A stretch of DNA of 64,000 bases from Candidatus Flexifilum breve (GCA_016717205.1 JADKGC010000001.1:1448567-1512566); one strand, 5' to 3'; numbered from the stretch's first letter, positions 8,373 to 16,808 are shown. The notes: a model not told the origin generated them from the letters alone. Numbers and translations are program-made.

Positions 8373-9080
8373 CTAGACCGACAGATGTTCGCGGATAATA
8401 TCCGGTGACAGTTCGTTCGCCTTCCCGTGCGAGACGATCACGCCCTTCTGCATCACGTAACACGTATCCGCGATGCCGAGCGCGAAATCGAGAAACTGCT
8501 CGATCAGCAAAATGGCGATCTGTCCCTGATCGCGCAGCGAGCGGATCAGGTTTTCGATCTCCTCCACGATATTCGGCTGAATGCCTTCCGTCGGTTCGTC
8601 GAGCAGGAGCAAGCGCGGCTTGCGTACCAGCACCCGCCCGATGGCCAACTGCTGCTGCTGCCCACCGCTCAACGTCCCGGCGACGCGCCCGCCCATCTGC
8701 TTGAGCACGGGGAAGATCGTGTAGATTTCCTCCAGCGCCTCCGGCGATCCATTGCGCGCCTTGCCGCTCAAGGCTTCAAAGCCCATCAGCAGATTTTCGT
8801 ACACGGTCAGATGCGGGAAGATGCCGCGCCCCTGCGGCACGTAGCCGAGGCCCGCGGCGGCGCGTTTGTGCGGCGGCAGCTGCGTGATCTCCTGCCCCTC
8901 ATAGCGGATCGTGCCCTGCTTGGCCTTCAGAATGCCCATGATCGCCTTGAGCATGGTCGTTTTGCCCACGCCGTTGCGCCCCATCAGGCACACGACTTCG
9001 CCGGGCGCAACTTCCAGATCCACATTGTCGATGATGCGGCTTTGCCCGTAATACACGTGCAGCCCGTTGACAGCCAGCAT
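8373..9080 (-). CDS. urtE: Urea ABC transporter ATP-binding protein UrtE
   Basis: 235-residue ABC ATPase of the branched-chain amino acid/urea class (LivF-like). Walker A GRNGVGKTT, Q-loop VPQGRGIFPHLTVYENL, signature LSGGQQQQLAIGR and Walker B RLLLLDEPTEGIQPN are intact. The gene order urtABCDE beside urease, and the pairing with a second ATPase, support UrtE rather than a LivF for amino acids. It probably forms a heterodimer with UrtD on the cytoplasmic face of UrtBC. Confidence 0.93.
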   Translation of the reverse strand: MLAVNGLHVYYGQSRIIDNVDLEVAPGEVVCLMGRNGVGKTTMLKAIMGILKAKQGTIRYEGQEITQLPPHKRAAAGLGYVPQGRGIFPHLTVYENLLMGFEALSGKARNGSPEALEEIYTIFPVLKQMGGRVAGTLSGGQQQQLAIGRVLVRKPRLLLLDEPTEGIQPNIVEEIENLIRSLRDQGQIAILLIEQFLDFALGIADTCYVMQKGVIVSHGKANELSPDIIREHLSV

Positions 9081-9089
9081 AAATCCCCC

Positions 9090-9839
9090 TTAGGCCGCGT
9101 GCCGGTGTCCGAGATACACCTCGACCACGCGCTCATTCGCCTGCACTTCGTCGACCAGCCCTTCGCACAGCAGCTTACCCATATGCAGCACAGTGACCGT
9201 GGTCGCGAACTGGCGAACGAACACCATGTCATGTTCCACCACGAGGATCGAGCGGCCTTCCGCGATACGGTGCAGCAGTTCCCCTGTGTGATCGCGTTCG
9301 CGCCGCGTCATCCCGGCGACGGGCTCGTCGAGCAGCAGCAGCTTGGGCGACTGCACCAGCAGCATGCCGATCTCCAGCCACTGCTTCTGCCCATGCGAGA
9401 GTATACCCGCCGCGACGTTGCGCTGCGTCATCAGGTTGGTGTTGACGAGCGTCTCTTCGATCACGTCGTGCTGATCCGGCGTCAGCTTACGGCTCAGGCC
9501 GATAACGGGCGTCTTGAAGCCGAGTGCCGCTTCGAGATTTTCATACACGGTCAGGCTGTTGAACACGCTCGGCGTCTGGAACTTGCGCCCAATGCCATGC
9601 TTGACCAACTGGTGTTCGGTGACGCGGGTGACATCCAGCTTCTGATCAAAGATCACCTTGCCGTGATCGGGGCGGGTTTTGCCCGTCATGATGTCCAGCA
9701 GCGTCGATTTGCCCGCGCCGTTCGGGCCGATCAGGAAGCGCAGTTCGCCATAGCGGATGTTGAAGCTCAGGCTGTCCAGCACTTTGAAGCCGTCAAAGCT
9801 CACCGTCACGTTCTGCATGTCCATGATGTAGTCGGTCAT
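9090..9839 (-). CDS. urtD: Urea ABC transporter ATP-binding protein UrtD
   Basis: 249-residue ABC ATPase (LivG-like). Walker A GPNGAGKSTLLD, signature LSHGQKQWLEIGM and Walker B KLLLLDEPVAGMTRRE are visible; the LSHGQKQWLEIG form and the short Q-to-signature segment are typical of UrtD rather than LivG. It lies 9 bp upstream of urtE. It follows urtC after about 180 bp that carry two repeats. Confidence 0.93.
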   Translation of the reverse strand: MTDYIMDMQNVTVSFDGFKVLDSLSFNIRYGELRFLIGPNGAGKSTLLDIMTGKTRPDHGKVIFDQKLDVTRVTEHQLVKHGIGRKFQTPSVFNSLTVYENLEAALGFKTPVIGLSRKLTPDQHDVIEETLVNTNLMTQRNVAAGILSHGQKQWLEIGMLLVQSPKLLLLDEPVAGMTRRERDHTGELLHRIAEGRSILVVEHDMVFVRQFATTVTVLHMGKLLCEGLVDEVQANERVVEVYLGHRHAA

Positions 9840-9887
9840 TGCGTGCTCCTCCTCTTAAGCGTGCCTACTGTAACTAGCTCATAAACC

Positions 9888-10018
9888 TAGGCGGACGTGC
9901 CGTTGCGCGTCCCTACACGGATATCCCGTGATTCATCTCCACCGATGCTGGTGCATCTGGTTAGGCGAACCTGCTGTCTCCCCTCCCTGAATTCGGGGAG
10001 GGGCCGGGGGTGGGGTCG
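9888..10018. repeat. Two repeats between urtC and urtD
   Basis: A GCGGACG...CGTCCCTACA palindromic unit at 9888-9917 and a C/G-rich unit at 9978-10018 (TCCCCTCCCTGAATTCGGGG, then GGCCGGGGGTGGGG). The second ends 2 bp before the urtC stop codon and is almost identical to the copy inside the coding sequence at 21160. Confidence 0.6.
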
Positions 10019-10020
10019 CG

Positions 10021-11106
10021 TTACACCACCGTCGGCGTCTCGACCGCTTCCAGCGCGACCGACGCCTCCCCCGGCTTCGACCGCAGCCGCGCGATCCCGT
10101 CGCTGATGGAGCCGACCAGCCCCTTCGGAAACAGCAGCACTACGCCGACGAACAGCGCGCCCATGATCAACTGCCAGATATCCGGGCGTGCCGTGCTGAT
10201 CGCGCTTTTGCCCGTGTTGACCAGCAGCGCCCCGAGGATCGCGCCGATCAGTGAGCCACGGCCGCCGACCGCCACCCAGATCACGATCTCGATGGAGGCG
10301 GTGATGTCCAACTGCTTGGGCGAAATGATGCCGACCTGCGGCACAAACAGCACCCCAGCGATTCCGGCGATCCCCGCCGAGAGCATGAACACCAGCGTCT
10401 TGATCAGCACCGGGTTGTAGCCCATAAAGCGCACGCGGTTTTCGTCATCGCGGATGGCGACCAGCAGCCGTCCGAAGCGCGACTTGATCAGCAGCCGCGC
10501 GCCGAGGTACACGACCGCCAGTACGATCACCGAGGCGATATACAGCGCGACTTTCGTGTCCGGCGTGGCGAGCGGCGCGCCAAACATGGTGCGCATTTCG
10601 GTGATGCCGTTCGTCCCGTTGATCAAGCGCTGCTGCCCGATGAGCAGGAGCGCGACGATGGCCGTCAGCGCCTGCGTGATGATCGAGAAGTACACGCCCT
10701 GAATGCGGCTGCGGAAGATCATGTAACCGAGCAGCCCGGCGATGATCATCGGGAAGACCGCCGCGAGCAGAATCGCGACGACGGGCGAATAAAACGGCTG
10801 CCACAACGCCGGGAGCGTGGTCACGCCGTACAAGCCCATGAATTCCGGCATGCGCGTGCCTGCCGCTTCGAGATTCAGGTACATGGCGAAGCAGTACGCG
10901 CCCAACCCGAAGAACAAGCCCTGACCGAGGCTCAACATGCCCGTGTAGCCCCAGATCAGGTCCAGCCCCACGGCGACAATCGCATAGGTCAAAAAGCGCC
11001 CCAGCAGATTGATCTGAAACGGCGAAATCAGCGTGGGCAGCACGAAAATCATGATGAGCGCGACGACGATCACGCCCAGGGTGTGGAGATTGAGATGCTT
11101 CAACAT
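10021..11106 (-). CDS. urtC: Urea ABC transporter permease UrtC
   Basis: 361-residue polytopic membrane protein of the LivM/UrtC family with about nine hydrophobic segments. LDLIWGYTGMLSLGQGLFFGLGAYCFAMYL and the GAVLVNTGKSAISTARPDIW-like C-terminal region (here GALLVNTGKSAISTARPDIW) match UrtC. The start is supported by a GGGAGA ribosome-binding site. It lies 13 bp after urtB, with which it should form the permease channel for urea. Confidence 0.93.
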   Translation of the reverse strand: MLKHLNLHTLGVIVVALIMIFVLPTLISPFQINLLGRFLTYAIVAVGLDLIWGYTGMLSLGQGLFFGLGAYCFAMYLNLEAAGTRMPEFMGLYGVTTLPALWQPFYSPVVAILLAAVFPMIIAGLLGYMIFRSRIQGVYFSIITQALTAIVALLLIGQQRLINGTNGITEMRTMFGAPLATPDTKVALYIASVIVLAVVYLGARLLIKSRFGRLLVAIRDDENRVRFMGYNPVLIKTLVFMLSAGIAGIAGVLFVPQVGIISPKQLDITASIEIVIWVAVGGRGSLIGAILGALLVNTGKSAISTARPDIWQLIMGALFVGVVLLFPKGLVGSISDGIARLRSKPGEASVALEAVETPTVV

Positions 11107-11119
11107 CGTGTCTCCCTCA

Positions 11120-12046
11120 TCACGTACGTGAGCGCAGTGCCAGCAGCCCGTTCGGACGGAACTGCAGGAAGGCGATGATGACGACGAAGACCAGCACCTT
11201 GCCGAGTGACGCCGCCGAGTCGAAGCCCGCCGACGAGATGTACATCTCGAAGATCGGGTTGAGCGTCCCGATCACGATGGCGGCGAGGATCGTCCCCGGC
11301 AGGCTGCCGACACCGCCGAGCACCACGACCATGAACGCATCCACGATGTAGCCTGTACCCAACTGCGGCCCGATCTGCCCGATGAGCGTGAGCGCCGACC
11401 CGGCGACGCCCGCCAGCCCCGTGCCGAGCGCGAAAGTGTACGCATCGACGCGCCGCGTCGCTACGCCGAGCGAGGCCGCGATCTCGCGGTTCTGCATGAC
11501 CGCGCGCGTGCGCCGCCCGTTCGAGGTGCGATACAAATAGAAGTACACGCCGATCACGCAGATCACCGCCAGCAAAATGATGAACAGGCGCGCGTACGGA
11601 AAACCAATCCCCTGCGCGACCACCAGCCGACCATCCAGCCACGCGGGCGAGGTGACCGGCACGTTGCGCGGGTCATAGCTGCGCGCGACCTGCTGCAAGA
11701 TCAGCCCGATGCCCCAGGTCGCCAGCAAGGTATCGAGCGGACGCCCATATAAACGCCGAATCACGGTGACTTCGAGCAGGTAGCCCAACGCCGCCGTGAT
11801 CAGGAACGCCGCCACAATCGAGACCACAAACACCAGCCCTTCGCGCTGACCATCTGCGCCCCGCAGCGGCACGGCGAGAAACTGCTGAAAGAAATAGGTC
11901 ACATACGCGCCGACCATGATGAATTCGCCGTGCGCCATGTTGATGACTTTCATCAACCCGAACGAGAACGCCAACCCGAGCGCGGTCAGCAGCAGGATCG
12001 AGCCGATGCTCAATCCGGTAAACAACTGCGAAATCAGGATATTCAT
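11120..12046 (-). CDS. urtB: Urea ABC transporter permease UrtB
   Basis: 308-residue permease of the LivH/UrtB family: GLSIGSILLLTALGLAFSFGLMKVINMAHGEFIMVGAYVTYF is the diagnostic N-terminal region, followed by GIGLILQQVARSYDPRNVPV and NREIAASLGVATRRVDAYTFALGTGLAGVAG. ATG 12046 is chosen because AGGGG sits 6 nt upstream; an ATG at 12052 overlaps that site and one at 12085 would run through a stem-loop. It is separated from urtA by that stem-loop. Confidence 0.92.
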   Translation of the reverse strand: MNILISQLFTGLSIGSILLLTALGLAFSFGLMKVINMAHGEFIMVGAYVTYFFQQFLAVPLRGADGQREGLVFVVSIVAAFLITAALGYLLEVTVIRRLYGRPLDTLLATWGIGLILQQVARSYDPRNVPVTSPAWLDGRLVVAQGIGFPYARLFIILLAVICVIGVYFYLYRTSNGRRTRAVMQNREIAASLGVATRRVDAYTFALGTGLAGVAGSALTLIGQIGPQLGTGYIVDAFMVVVLGGVGSLPGTILAAIVIGTLNPIFEMYISSAGFDSAASLGKVLVFVVIIAFLQFRPNGLLALRSRT

Positions 12047-12071
12047 CTGCATCCCCTGTAGAAACCAAAAT

Positions 12072-12101
12072 GTGCTTCTGCCCACAATGAGGCAGAAGCA
12101 C
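12072..12101 (-). terminator. Stem-loop between urtA and urtB
   Basis: GTGCTTCTGCC and GGCAGAAGCAC form an 11-bp perfect stem with an 8-nt loop, followed on the minus strand by ATTTTGG. It lies 27 nt past the TAA that ends the extended urtA frame and 25 nt before the urtB start. It is likely a partial terminator or mRNA stabiliser that keeps the binding protein more abundant than the permease. Confidence 0.6.
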
Positions 12102-12128
12102 GCTGCATAGTCGCCAGAACCTGCTGGG

Positions 12129-12200
12129 TTAGCTGGACGGAGTCGCTTCCGGCACCACCCAGTCAGCGCAGATGCCGTCCGGACGGCTGAGCACAGTCGC
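12129..12200 (-). other. In-frame open continuation of urtA after TGA
   Basis: The frame continues ATVLSRPDGICADWVVPEAT and then PSS before TAA. The codons are GC-rich and coding-like, and the segment fills exactly the space between the urtA TGA and the inter-gene stem-loop. My recollection that related receptors often continue with Trp at the TGA position is not verified. Confidence 0.45.
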
Positions 12201-13394
12201 TCACTCGTAGCCGCACAGGTACGGATCGGGGACGACGGGTTCGGTCTCGAACACGGTGTCGATCAGACCGTCTTCGCGGATGATGCCGATGCGCACGGGC
12301 TTGACGGTGTGCTGCGTCAGGCCGTCGAGTTCGACGAAGCCTTCTGGCGCTTCCGTGCCGATGCCGCCCGCGTTGATGGCGGCGCGCACCGCGTCGACAT
12401 CCGTGCTGCCCGCGGCTTCGACCGCCGCTGCCCACAGGTACACGCCGAAGTACCCGGCTTCCATCGGGTCACTGGTGACGCGATTTTCGCCGTAGCGCGC
12501 CTGGAAGGCGGCCACAAACGCCGCGTTGACTTCGCTGTCGACCGTCTGGTAGTAGTTCCATGACACGTAGTGACCGAGGACGTTCTCCACGCCGATGCCT
12601 GTGACTTCTTCTTCCGCGATGCTCACCGACATAGTAGGCAGCGTTTCGGCGGTGTAGCCCGCGTCCGCATACTGGTTGAAGAAGGCCACATTGCTGTCAC
12701 CGTTGAGCGTGTTGAAGATGACATCCGGCGCGGCTTCCTGAATGCGCAGCAGGATGGAGCTGAATTCCGTGCCGCCGAGCGGGACGTATTCTTCGCCGAC
12801 GACTTCCGCGCCCGCCGCCGCCAACTGCGCGCGGATAATGGTGTTCGAGGTGCGCGGGAACACGTAGTCGGAACCGAGCAGGAAGAAGCGCGTCTTGCCC
12901 TGGCTCAGCAGCCATTCCACCGCCGGGACGATCTGCTGGTTGGTCGTCGCGCCCGTGTAGACGATATTCGGCGACATTTCCAAACCTTCATACTGCACCG
13001 GGTAGAAGAGCAGGCCATTGTTGGCTTCCACCACCGGGAGCACGGCCTTGCGGCTGGCGCTCGTCCAGCAGCCGAAAATCACCGCCACCTGATCTTCGAG
13101 CAGCAGCTTGCCCGCTTTTTCGGCGAAGGTCGGCCAATCGCTCGCGCCATCTTCGACAATCGGTTCGATCATCCGCCCGAGCACGCCACCCGCCGCGTTG
13201 ATCTCTTCAATCGCCATCAGCGTCGAATCGCGCACGGTCGTTTCGCTGATCGACATTGTGCCGCTCAACGAGTGCAGAATGCCCACTTTGATCGTATCTT
13301 GCGCGCTGATTGGCGCGATGCCAAAGGCGAGAATTGCCAAGACAAATACCCAGATGAGCGGCTTTGCGCTCAACAAGCCGTTTTTGGTGCGCAT
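12201..13394 (-). CDS. urtA: Urea ABC transporter substrate-binding protein UrtA
   Basis: Periplasm- or surface-located urea receptor of the AmiC/LivJ-like fold, 397 residues as read to the TGA. A signal peptide spans residues 1-33 (MRTKNG, hydrophobic core, ISAQ). The core motifs TIKVGILHSLSGTMSISE, VIFGCWTSASRKAVLPV, LLFYPVQYEGLE and GATTNQQ are characteristic of UrtA. ATG 13394 is chosen: it precedes the signal peptide directly, whereas an ATG at 13466 adds a non-signal leader. The protein stops after PDPYLCGYE at TGA (12201-12203), but the same frame continues open for 23 codons to a TAA at 12129-12131. This may be a TGG-to-TGA change, a recoding event or a sequence error. Confidence 0.93.
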   Translation of the reverse strand: MRTKNGLLSAKPLIWVFVLAILAFGIAPISAQDTIKVGILHSLSGTMSISETTVRDSTLMAIEEINAAGGVLGRMIEPIVEDGASDWPTFAEKAGKLLLEDQVAVIFGCWTSASRKAVLPVVEANNGLLFYPVQYEGLEMSPNIVYTGATTNQQIVPAVEWLLSQGKTRFFLLGSDYVFPRTSNTIIRAQLAAAGAEVVGEEYVPLGGTEFSSILLRIQEAAPDVIFNTLNGDSNVAFFNQYADAGYTAETLPTMSVSIAEEEVTGIGVENVLGHYVSWNYYQTVDSEVNAAFVAAFQARYGENRVTSDPMEAGYFGVYLWAAAVEAAGSTDVDAVRAAINAGGIGTEAPEGFVELDGLTQHTVKPVRIGIIREDGLIDTVFETEPVVPDPYLCGYE

Positions 13395-13717
13395 ATGATC
13401 TTGTCCTTGGTGGATGCAGTTGCAGGTCTCGACGCTTATGCTACCGTTGAGCGATCCCGCGAACATATAGATGGATGTGACAACGTTTGCAGGCTGGCGT
13501 TTGGTGAAATGTACGAAGGAGTTGCTTAGGCACTTTGCAAAAAGTCAGATGTGATCCACGTGCCCACTTACGCGAGACCACGCGCGATTAAATATAACAA
13601 GTTGCACAAACGACTCATAGCTTAGGCACACTGCACACATCAGTGCTCTAGAGTGGTGGATCTGATCGTAACTTGCCGGGGCTGGCAGACGGATCAACCG
13701 CTGCCAGCCCCAGTCTA
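13395..13717. promoter_or_regulatory. urtA upstream region with repeated GCTTAGGCAC word
   Basis: No gene. Upstream of urtA (minus strand) two exact copies of GCTTAGGCAC occur at 13524-13533 and 13620-13629. The region between them is locally AT-rich (GATTAAATATAACAAG), as expected for a promoter. A perfect 11-bp stem (13678-13688 with 13701-13711, GGGGCTGGCAG/CTGCCAGCCCC) lies 7 nt beyond the stop of the acetyltransferase gene and could end its transcript. The link to nitrogen control is only a guess from position. Confidence 0.4.
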
Positions 13718-14263
13718 CTACTCAGTTGGGGGGTGCCATTCCTCGCGGAGAATGCCGTAATGCAGCAGATCAAACGTGCGTCCGTTCCGCCAGATCGCGC
13801 GCCGTTCTATCCCTTCGCGCTGAAAGCCAACGCGCTCATAGGCGTGGATGGCGCGGGTGTTGTAATCCAAGACAGTCAGGCTCACCCGCCGCAGCCCCAG
13901 TTCGACAAAGGCATACTGCAAAATGAGATGGAGGGCTTCCTGCCCGTAACCTTGCCCGCGGTACTCGCGGTCGCCAATCCCGATGGCGAGCTGCGCTGTC
14001 TGGTTGCGCCACTTGAGGTTGAACAGTACGACAAAGCCGATCAGGTGATCGCCATCGAGCGTGCGCAGATGAAAATAGTAGTCGTCGGAGCGGGTCGCAT
14101 CGCCAAACGAGCTGAAAGTCGCCGCCGACTGCGGGCGCACCGGGTCGTCGTCGAGCAGACGCATATACTCGTCATCCTGCGTCCACGCGGCAAACGTGGC
14201 TTGATCTTCGGGTTGGGGAGCGGCCAAACGCAGGCGTTGACTGGTGAAAAGCGCCGTAAACAT
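13718..14263 (-). CDS. GNAT family N-acetyltransferase
   Basis: 181 residues, RimJ/RimL-like GNAT fold. After LTSQRLRLAAPQPED the protein shows the acetyl-CoA-binding segment IGIGDREYRGQGYGQEAL (a Q/R-x-x-G-x-G/A variant) and the C-terminal LDYNTRAIHAYERVGFQREGIERRA typical of small-molecule or protein N-terminal acetyltransferases. ATG 14263 is chosen because AAAGGA lies upstream and homologues begin near this point. The substrate is unknown. It is monocistronic, followed by a GC-rich stem-loop. Confidence 0.85.
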   Translation of the reverse strand: MFTALFTSQRLRLAAPQPEDQATFAAWTQDDEYMRLLDDDPVRPQSAATFSSFGDATRSDDYYFHLRTLDGDHLIGFVVLFNLKWRNQTAQLAIGIGDREYRGQGYGQEALHLILQYAFVELGLRRVSLTVLDYNTRAIHAYERVGFQREGIERRAIWRNGRTFDLLHYGILREEWHPPTE

Positions 14264-14608
14264 GGTGTGTTCCTTTCCTGTAATTGCGTAAACCAAACAA
14301 TCTGCATCAGCGTGGCGCTCATGCAGGGGCATCAGGCAGTGACATTGCCTGAGGTTGTTCTAGTTCACCAACACAGAGAACACAGGCACCCTTCGTCAAT
14401 TCGTTCGGACACAGTCAGTATAGGGCAGGCGCGGCGTGCTGTCCAGTGAGTGGCACGCGCGGCGGCGCGGGTCTCCGAATCGACGGCTCAACCTGTCGGT
14501 GCGACGACTCACGGGGCGAAATTTGTGCAAAACCACTAGAGATGACTTGACAGGAACGAACTGCTGGATTACTTTGATTGTAATGATATCGGTCTCATTA
14601 GGCTGACG
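14264..14608. other. Divergent intergenic region upstream of lacI-type gene
   Basis: No gene. It contains the promoter regions of the acetyltransferase and the LacI-type regulator, and at its right end the operator-like palindrome at 14581-14600. Confidence 0.4.
14581..14600 (+). promoter_or_regulatory. LacI-type operator, copy 1
   Basis: TAATGATATCGGTCTCATTA, a 6-bp perfect inverted repeat (TAATGA/TCATTA) around a central CG, lies 9 bp before the regulator start. A second copy differing at 4 of 20 positions is at 15653-15672. Central-CG palindromes of about 20 bp are typical of LacI-family sites. Confidence 0.7.
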
Positions 14609-15616
14609 ATGAAGAAACGCCCCACCCTACGCGAAGTCGCCCAGCTCGCCGGAGTTTCCAAGGCGACGGCTGCGCGCGTGGTCAGTGGCAGCAGTGATCC
14701 GATTCGCGAAGAGACCCGCCAGCGCGTCTACGAGGCCGTCGAGCGGTTGGGCTATGAGCGGCACGCGATTGCCGGCAGTCTGCGGTCGGCGCGCACCTAC
14801 ATGATCGCGCTGTCGATACCGGATATCACCAACCCCTTCTGGCCAGAAGTGGCGCGGGGGATTCAGGACAAGCTGGAAGAAGCGGGTTACACGGTCGTGC
14901 TGTTGAACAACGACTGGAATGTCGAACGCGAACAAACGCACCTGCGGCGCATGGGTCAGAAGCAGTTCGACGGCTTGATCATCAACCCGACGGGAACGCT
15001 GAACTCCGACCTGATCAAGCTGCGCCTGCCGGTCGTAGCGCTGGCCGCGGGCGATTCGTTCCCCGACTTCGACACCGTGAGCAGCGATTCGGCGGCGGCG
15101 GGACGCCGAGCGCTGGAACACCTGCTGGAACTCGGCCACCGCCGCATCGGCATCATCGCCGGGCAGCTGCGCCGCCGCAAGTCGCACACGCACCTCAACA
15201 CCTACACGCGGCTCATGGAAGCGCACGGCCTGACCGTCGACCCGCAGTTGATGATCGAGACGGATTTCTCGCAGGAGAGCGGGTATCAGGCGCTGAAACA
15301 AATTCTCGCCCAGCCGCAGCCGCCGACCGCCGTCTTTGCCGTCAACGACATTCTGGCCCTCGGGGCGCTGCAAGCCGCGCAGGCCGCGCAGCTCGCCGTG
15401 CCGGAGCAGCTCTCGATTATCGGCATGGACGACATCTTCGCCGCCGCGACCGCCTTTCCACCGCTGACGACCATCGCCAAGCCCAAATATGACATCGGCT
15501 TGGTCGCAGCGCAGTATTTATTAGAACGCATGAACGGCACGCCGATCTCAGCGCCGCGCCACACCCTGCTGCCCTGTACGCTGGTGCTGCGCAGCTCCAC
15601 CGCACCACCCAATTAA
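14609..15616 (+). CDS. LacI family transcriptional regulator
   Basis: 335 residues. Residues 1-60 are the LacI helix-turn-helix and hinge (TLREVAQLAGVSKATAARVVSGSS, then AVERLGYERHAIAGSLRS). The rest is a periplasmic-binding-protein-like effector domain (IPDITNPFWPEVARGIQDKLEEAGYTV, GHRRIGIIAG, AVNDILALGALQAAQ, IIGMDDI). It precedes the hydrolase/ABC transporter genes in the same direction. Since the same palindrome lies before its own gene and at the next gene, it is probably an autoregulated local repressor responding to the imported substrate or a breakdown product. Confidence 0.93.
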   Translation: MKKRPTLREVAQLAGVSKATAARVVSGSSDPIREETRQRVYEAVERLGYERHAIAGSLRSARTYMIALSIPDITNPFWPEVARGIQDKLEEAGYTVVLLNNDWNVEREQTHLRRMGQKQFDGLIINPTGTLNSDLIKLRLPVVALAAGDSFPDFDTVSSDSAAAGRRALEHLLELGHRRIGIIAGQLRRRKSHTHLNTYTRLMEAHGLTVDPQLMIETDFSQESGYQALKQILAQPQPPTAVFAVNDILALGALQAAQAAQLAVPEQLSIIGMDDIFAAATAFPPLTTIAKPKYDIGLVAAQYLLERMNGTPISAPRHTLLPCTLVLRSSTAPPN

Positions 15617-15644
15617 ACGCAGTTGTTCGGGAAGGTATTCTTGC

Positions 15645-16808
15645 ATGCAACAAAATGAAATCGGTCTCATTTCTGACTTGGAGGATAAGTTTGCGGGCTG
15701 TCTCGTCGGCGGGGCGATTGGCGATGGTCTAGGCACGTCGACCGAATGGCGCACGCCCGCCGCCATCCGTGAACGCTTCGGCGGGCGCGTCGAAGATTTT
15801 GCGCCGCCATTCGCGCCCAAGCCCGACGGGCGGCACAAGGGCGACGGACGTGTCTCCGACGATTCGCTTATGGTGCAGGCGCTCTGCCGCGCCTATCTGG
15901 CGAAAGGCGGCCACCTCGACGCGCACGACATGGCGACCTATCTGGTGCCGGAAATCTTCGATAAGCCGATCTGGGTGCCCGAATATCAGCGCGACATGCT
16001 CCTCATCGAGCGGCTGTTCTACCCGGAAAAGTACCTGCTGCTGCGCCTACGGCTCGCGGGGGCGAACCCGCGCGAAGGCGGCATCGGCAACATGGTCAAC
16101 TGCGGGGCGGCGATGTATGCCGCGCCGGTCGGCCTGATGAACGCGGGCGATCCTGACCTCGCCTATCAGCGGGCGCTCAACATCTTCAGCGCGCACCAGT
16201 ACTCGTACGGGCTGGAAGCGGCGGCGATCATGGCGGCGTGCATCGCCGAAGCCGTGCGCCCGTCCGCCTCGGTGGACAGCATCGTCGCGGCGGCGCTGCG
16301 GCTCGCCAAAGACGGCACCCGGAGCGCGCTTGAGGCGGTGATCGCCGCCGCCCGCACCCTCGACACCACTGACGACCTGATCATTCAGCACACGCTGCGT
16401 TCCGCGATGGAACCCTTCGACACCGTGCGCGGCGGCGTCGACGAGATCGACCGCGTGGGCGGGTACCCGAGCCAATACCACGCGATTGAAGAAGTGCCGA
16501 TCGCGCTGGCCTTCCTCGTGGTGGCGCGGGGCGATTTCCGCACAGCGGTCTTGGGCGCGGTCAACTATGGGCGGGACTCAGACAGCATTGCCGGGATGGT
16601 CGGCGCGATCATCGGCGCGCTGCGCGGCAAACGGGCACTGCCCGACTACTGGGCGCGCGAGATCGCGGTGCGCAACCGCATTGACTTCGACGCCAACGCC
16701 CATGCCCTCTACGAATTGTTCATCCGCGAATACGCCGCGGAATATCAGCGCGCGCAGCAGCGGCAGGCCGAACTCGCCGCGCAGATGGGACGAGTGCCGC
16801 ATGGTTAG
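15645..16808 (+). CDS. ADP-ribosylglycohydrolase family protein
   Basis: 387 residues, DraG/ARH fold. The metal-site motifs are visible: DKFAGCLVGGAIGDGLG at 14-30, SDDS at 71-74, and GRDSDSIAG with D311 and D313. Such enzymes bind two Mg ions and cleave N- or O-glycosidic bonds of ADP-ribose conjugates or other ribosides; members in sugar-transport operons often have unknown substrates. Its first codons overlap a LacI-type operator (15653-15672), so a downstream TTG at 15678 is a conceivable alternative start. Its last 8 bp overlap the first permease gene, indicating translational coupling. Confidence 0.9.
   Translation: MQQNEIGLISDLEDKFAGCLVGGAIGDGLGTSTEWRTPAAIRERFGGRVEDFAPPFAPKPDGRHKGDGRVSDDSLMVQALCRAYLAKGGHLDAHDMATYLVPEIFDKPIWVPEYQRDMLLIERLFYPEKYLLLRLRLAGANPREGGIGNMVNCGAAMYAAPVGLMNAGDPDLAYQRALNIFSAHQYSYGLEAAAIMAACIAEAVRPSASVDSIVAAALRLAKDGTRSALEAVIAAARTLDTTDDLIIQHTLRSAMEPFDTVRGGVDEIDRVGGYPSQYHAIEEVPIALAFLVVARGDFRTAVLGAVNYGRDSDSIAGMVGAIIGALRGKRALPDYWAREIAVRNRIDFDANAHALYELFIREYAAEYQRAQQRQAELAAQMGRVPHG
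15653..15672 (+). promoter_or_regulatory. LacI-type operator, copy 2
   Basis: AAATGAAATCGGTCTCATTT, with AAATGA/TCATTT arms and the same ATCGGTCTCATT block as copy 1. It lies within the first ten codons of the ADP-ribosylglycohydrolase gene, where a bound repressor would block transcription of the operon. Confidence 0.65.

Noticed and set aside
8427..9884. Long plus-strand frame opposite urtD and urtE
   Set aside because: Antisense shadow of two clear ABC ATPase genes; no ribosome-binding site and a low-complexity, His/Gln/Arg-rich product.
12570..13529. Plus-strand frame opposite urtA
   Set aside because: Antisense shadow; rich in His, Arg and Asp with no family features.
16486..16800. Upstream extension of the first permease frame
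   Set aside because: It is the out-of-frame shadow of the ADP-ribosylglycohydrolase C-terminus; the permease family starts near ATG 16801.
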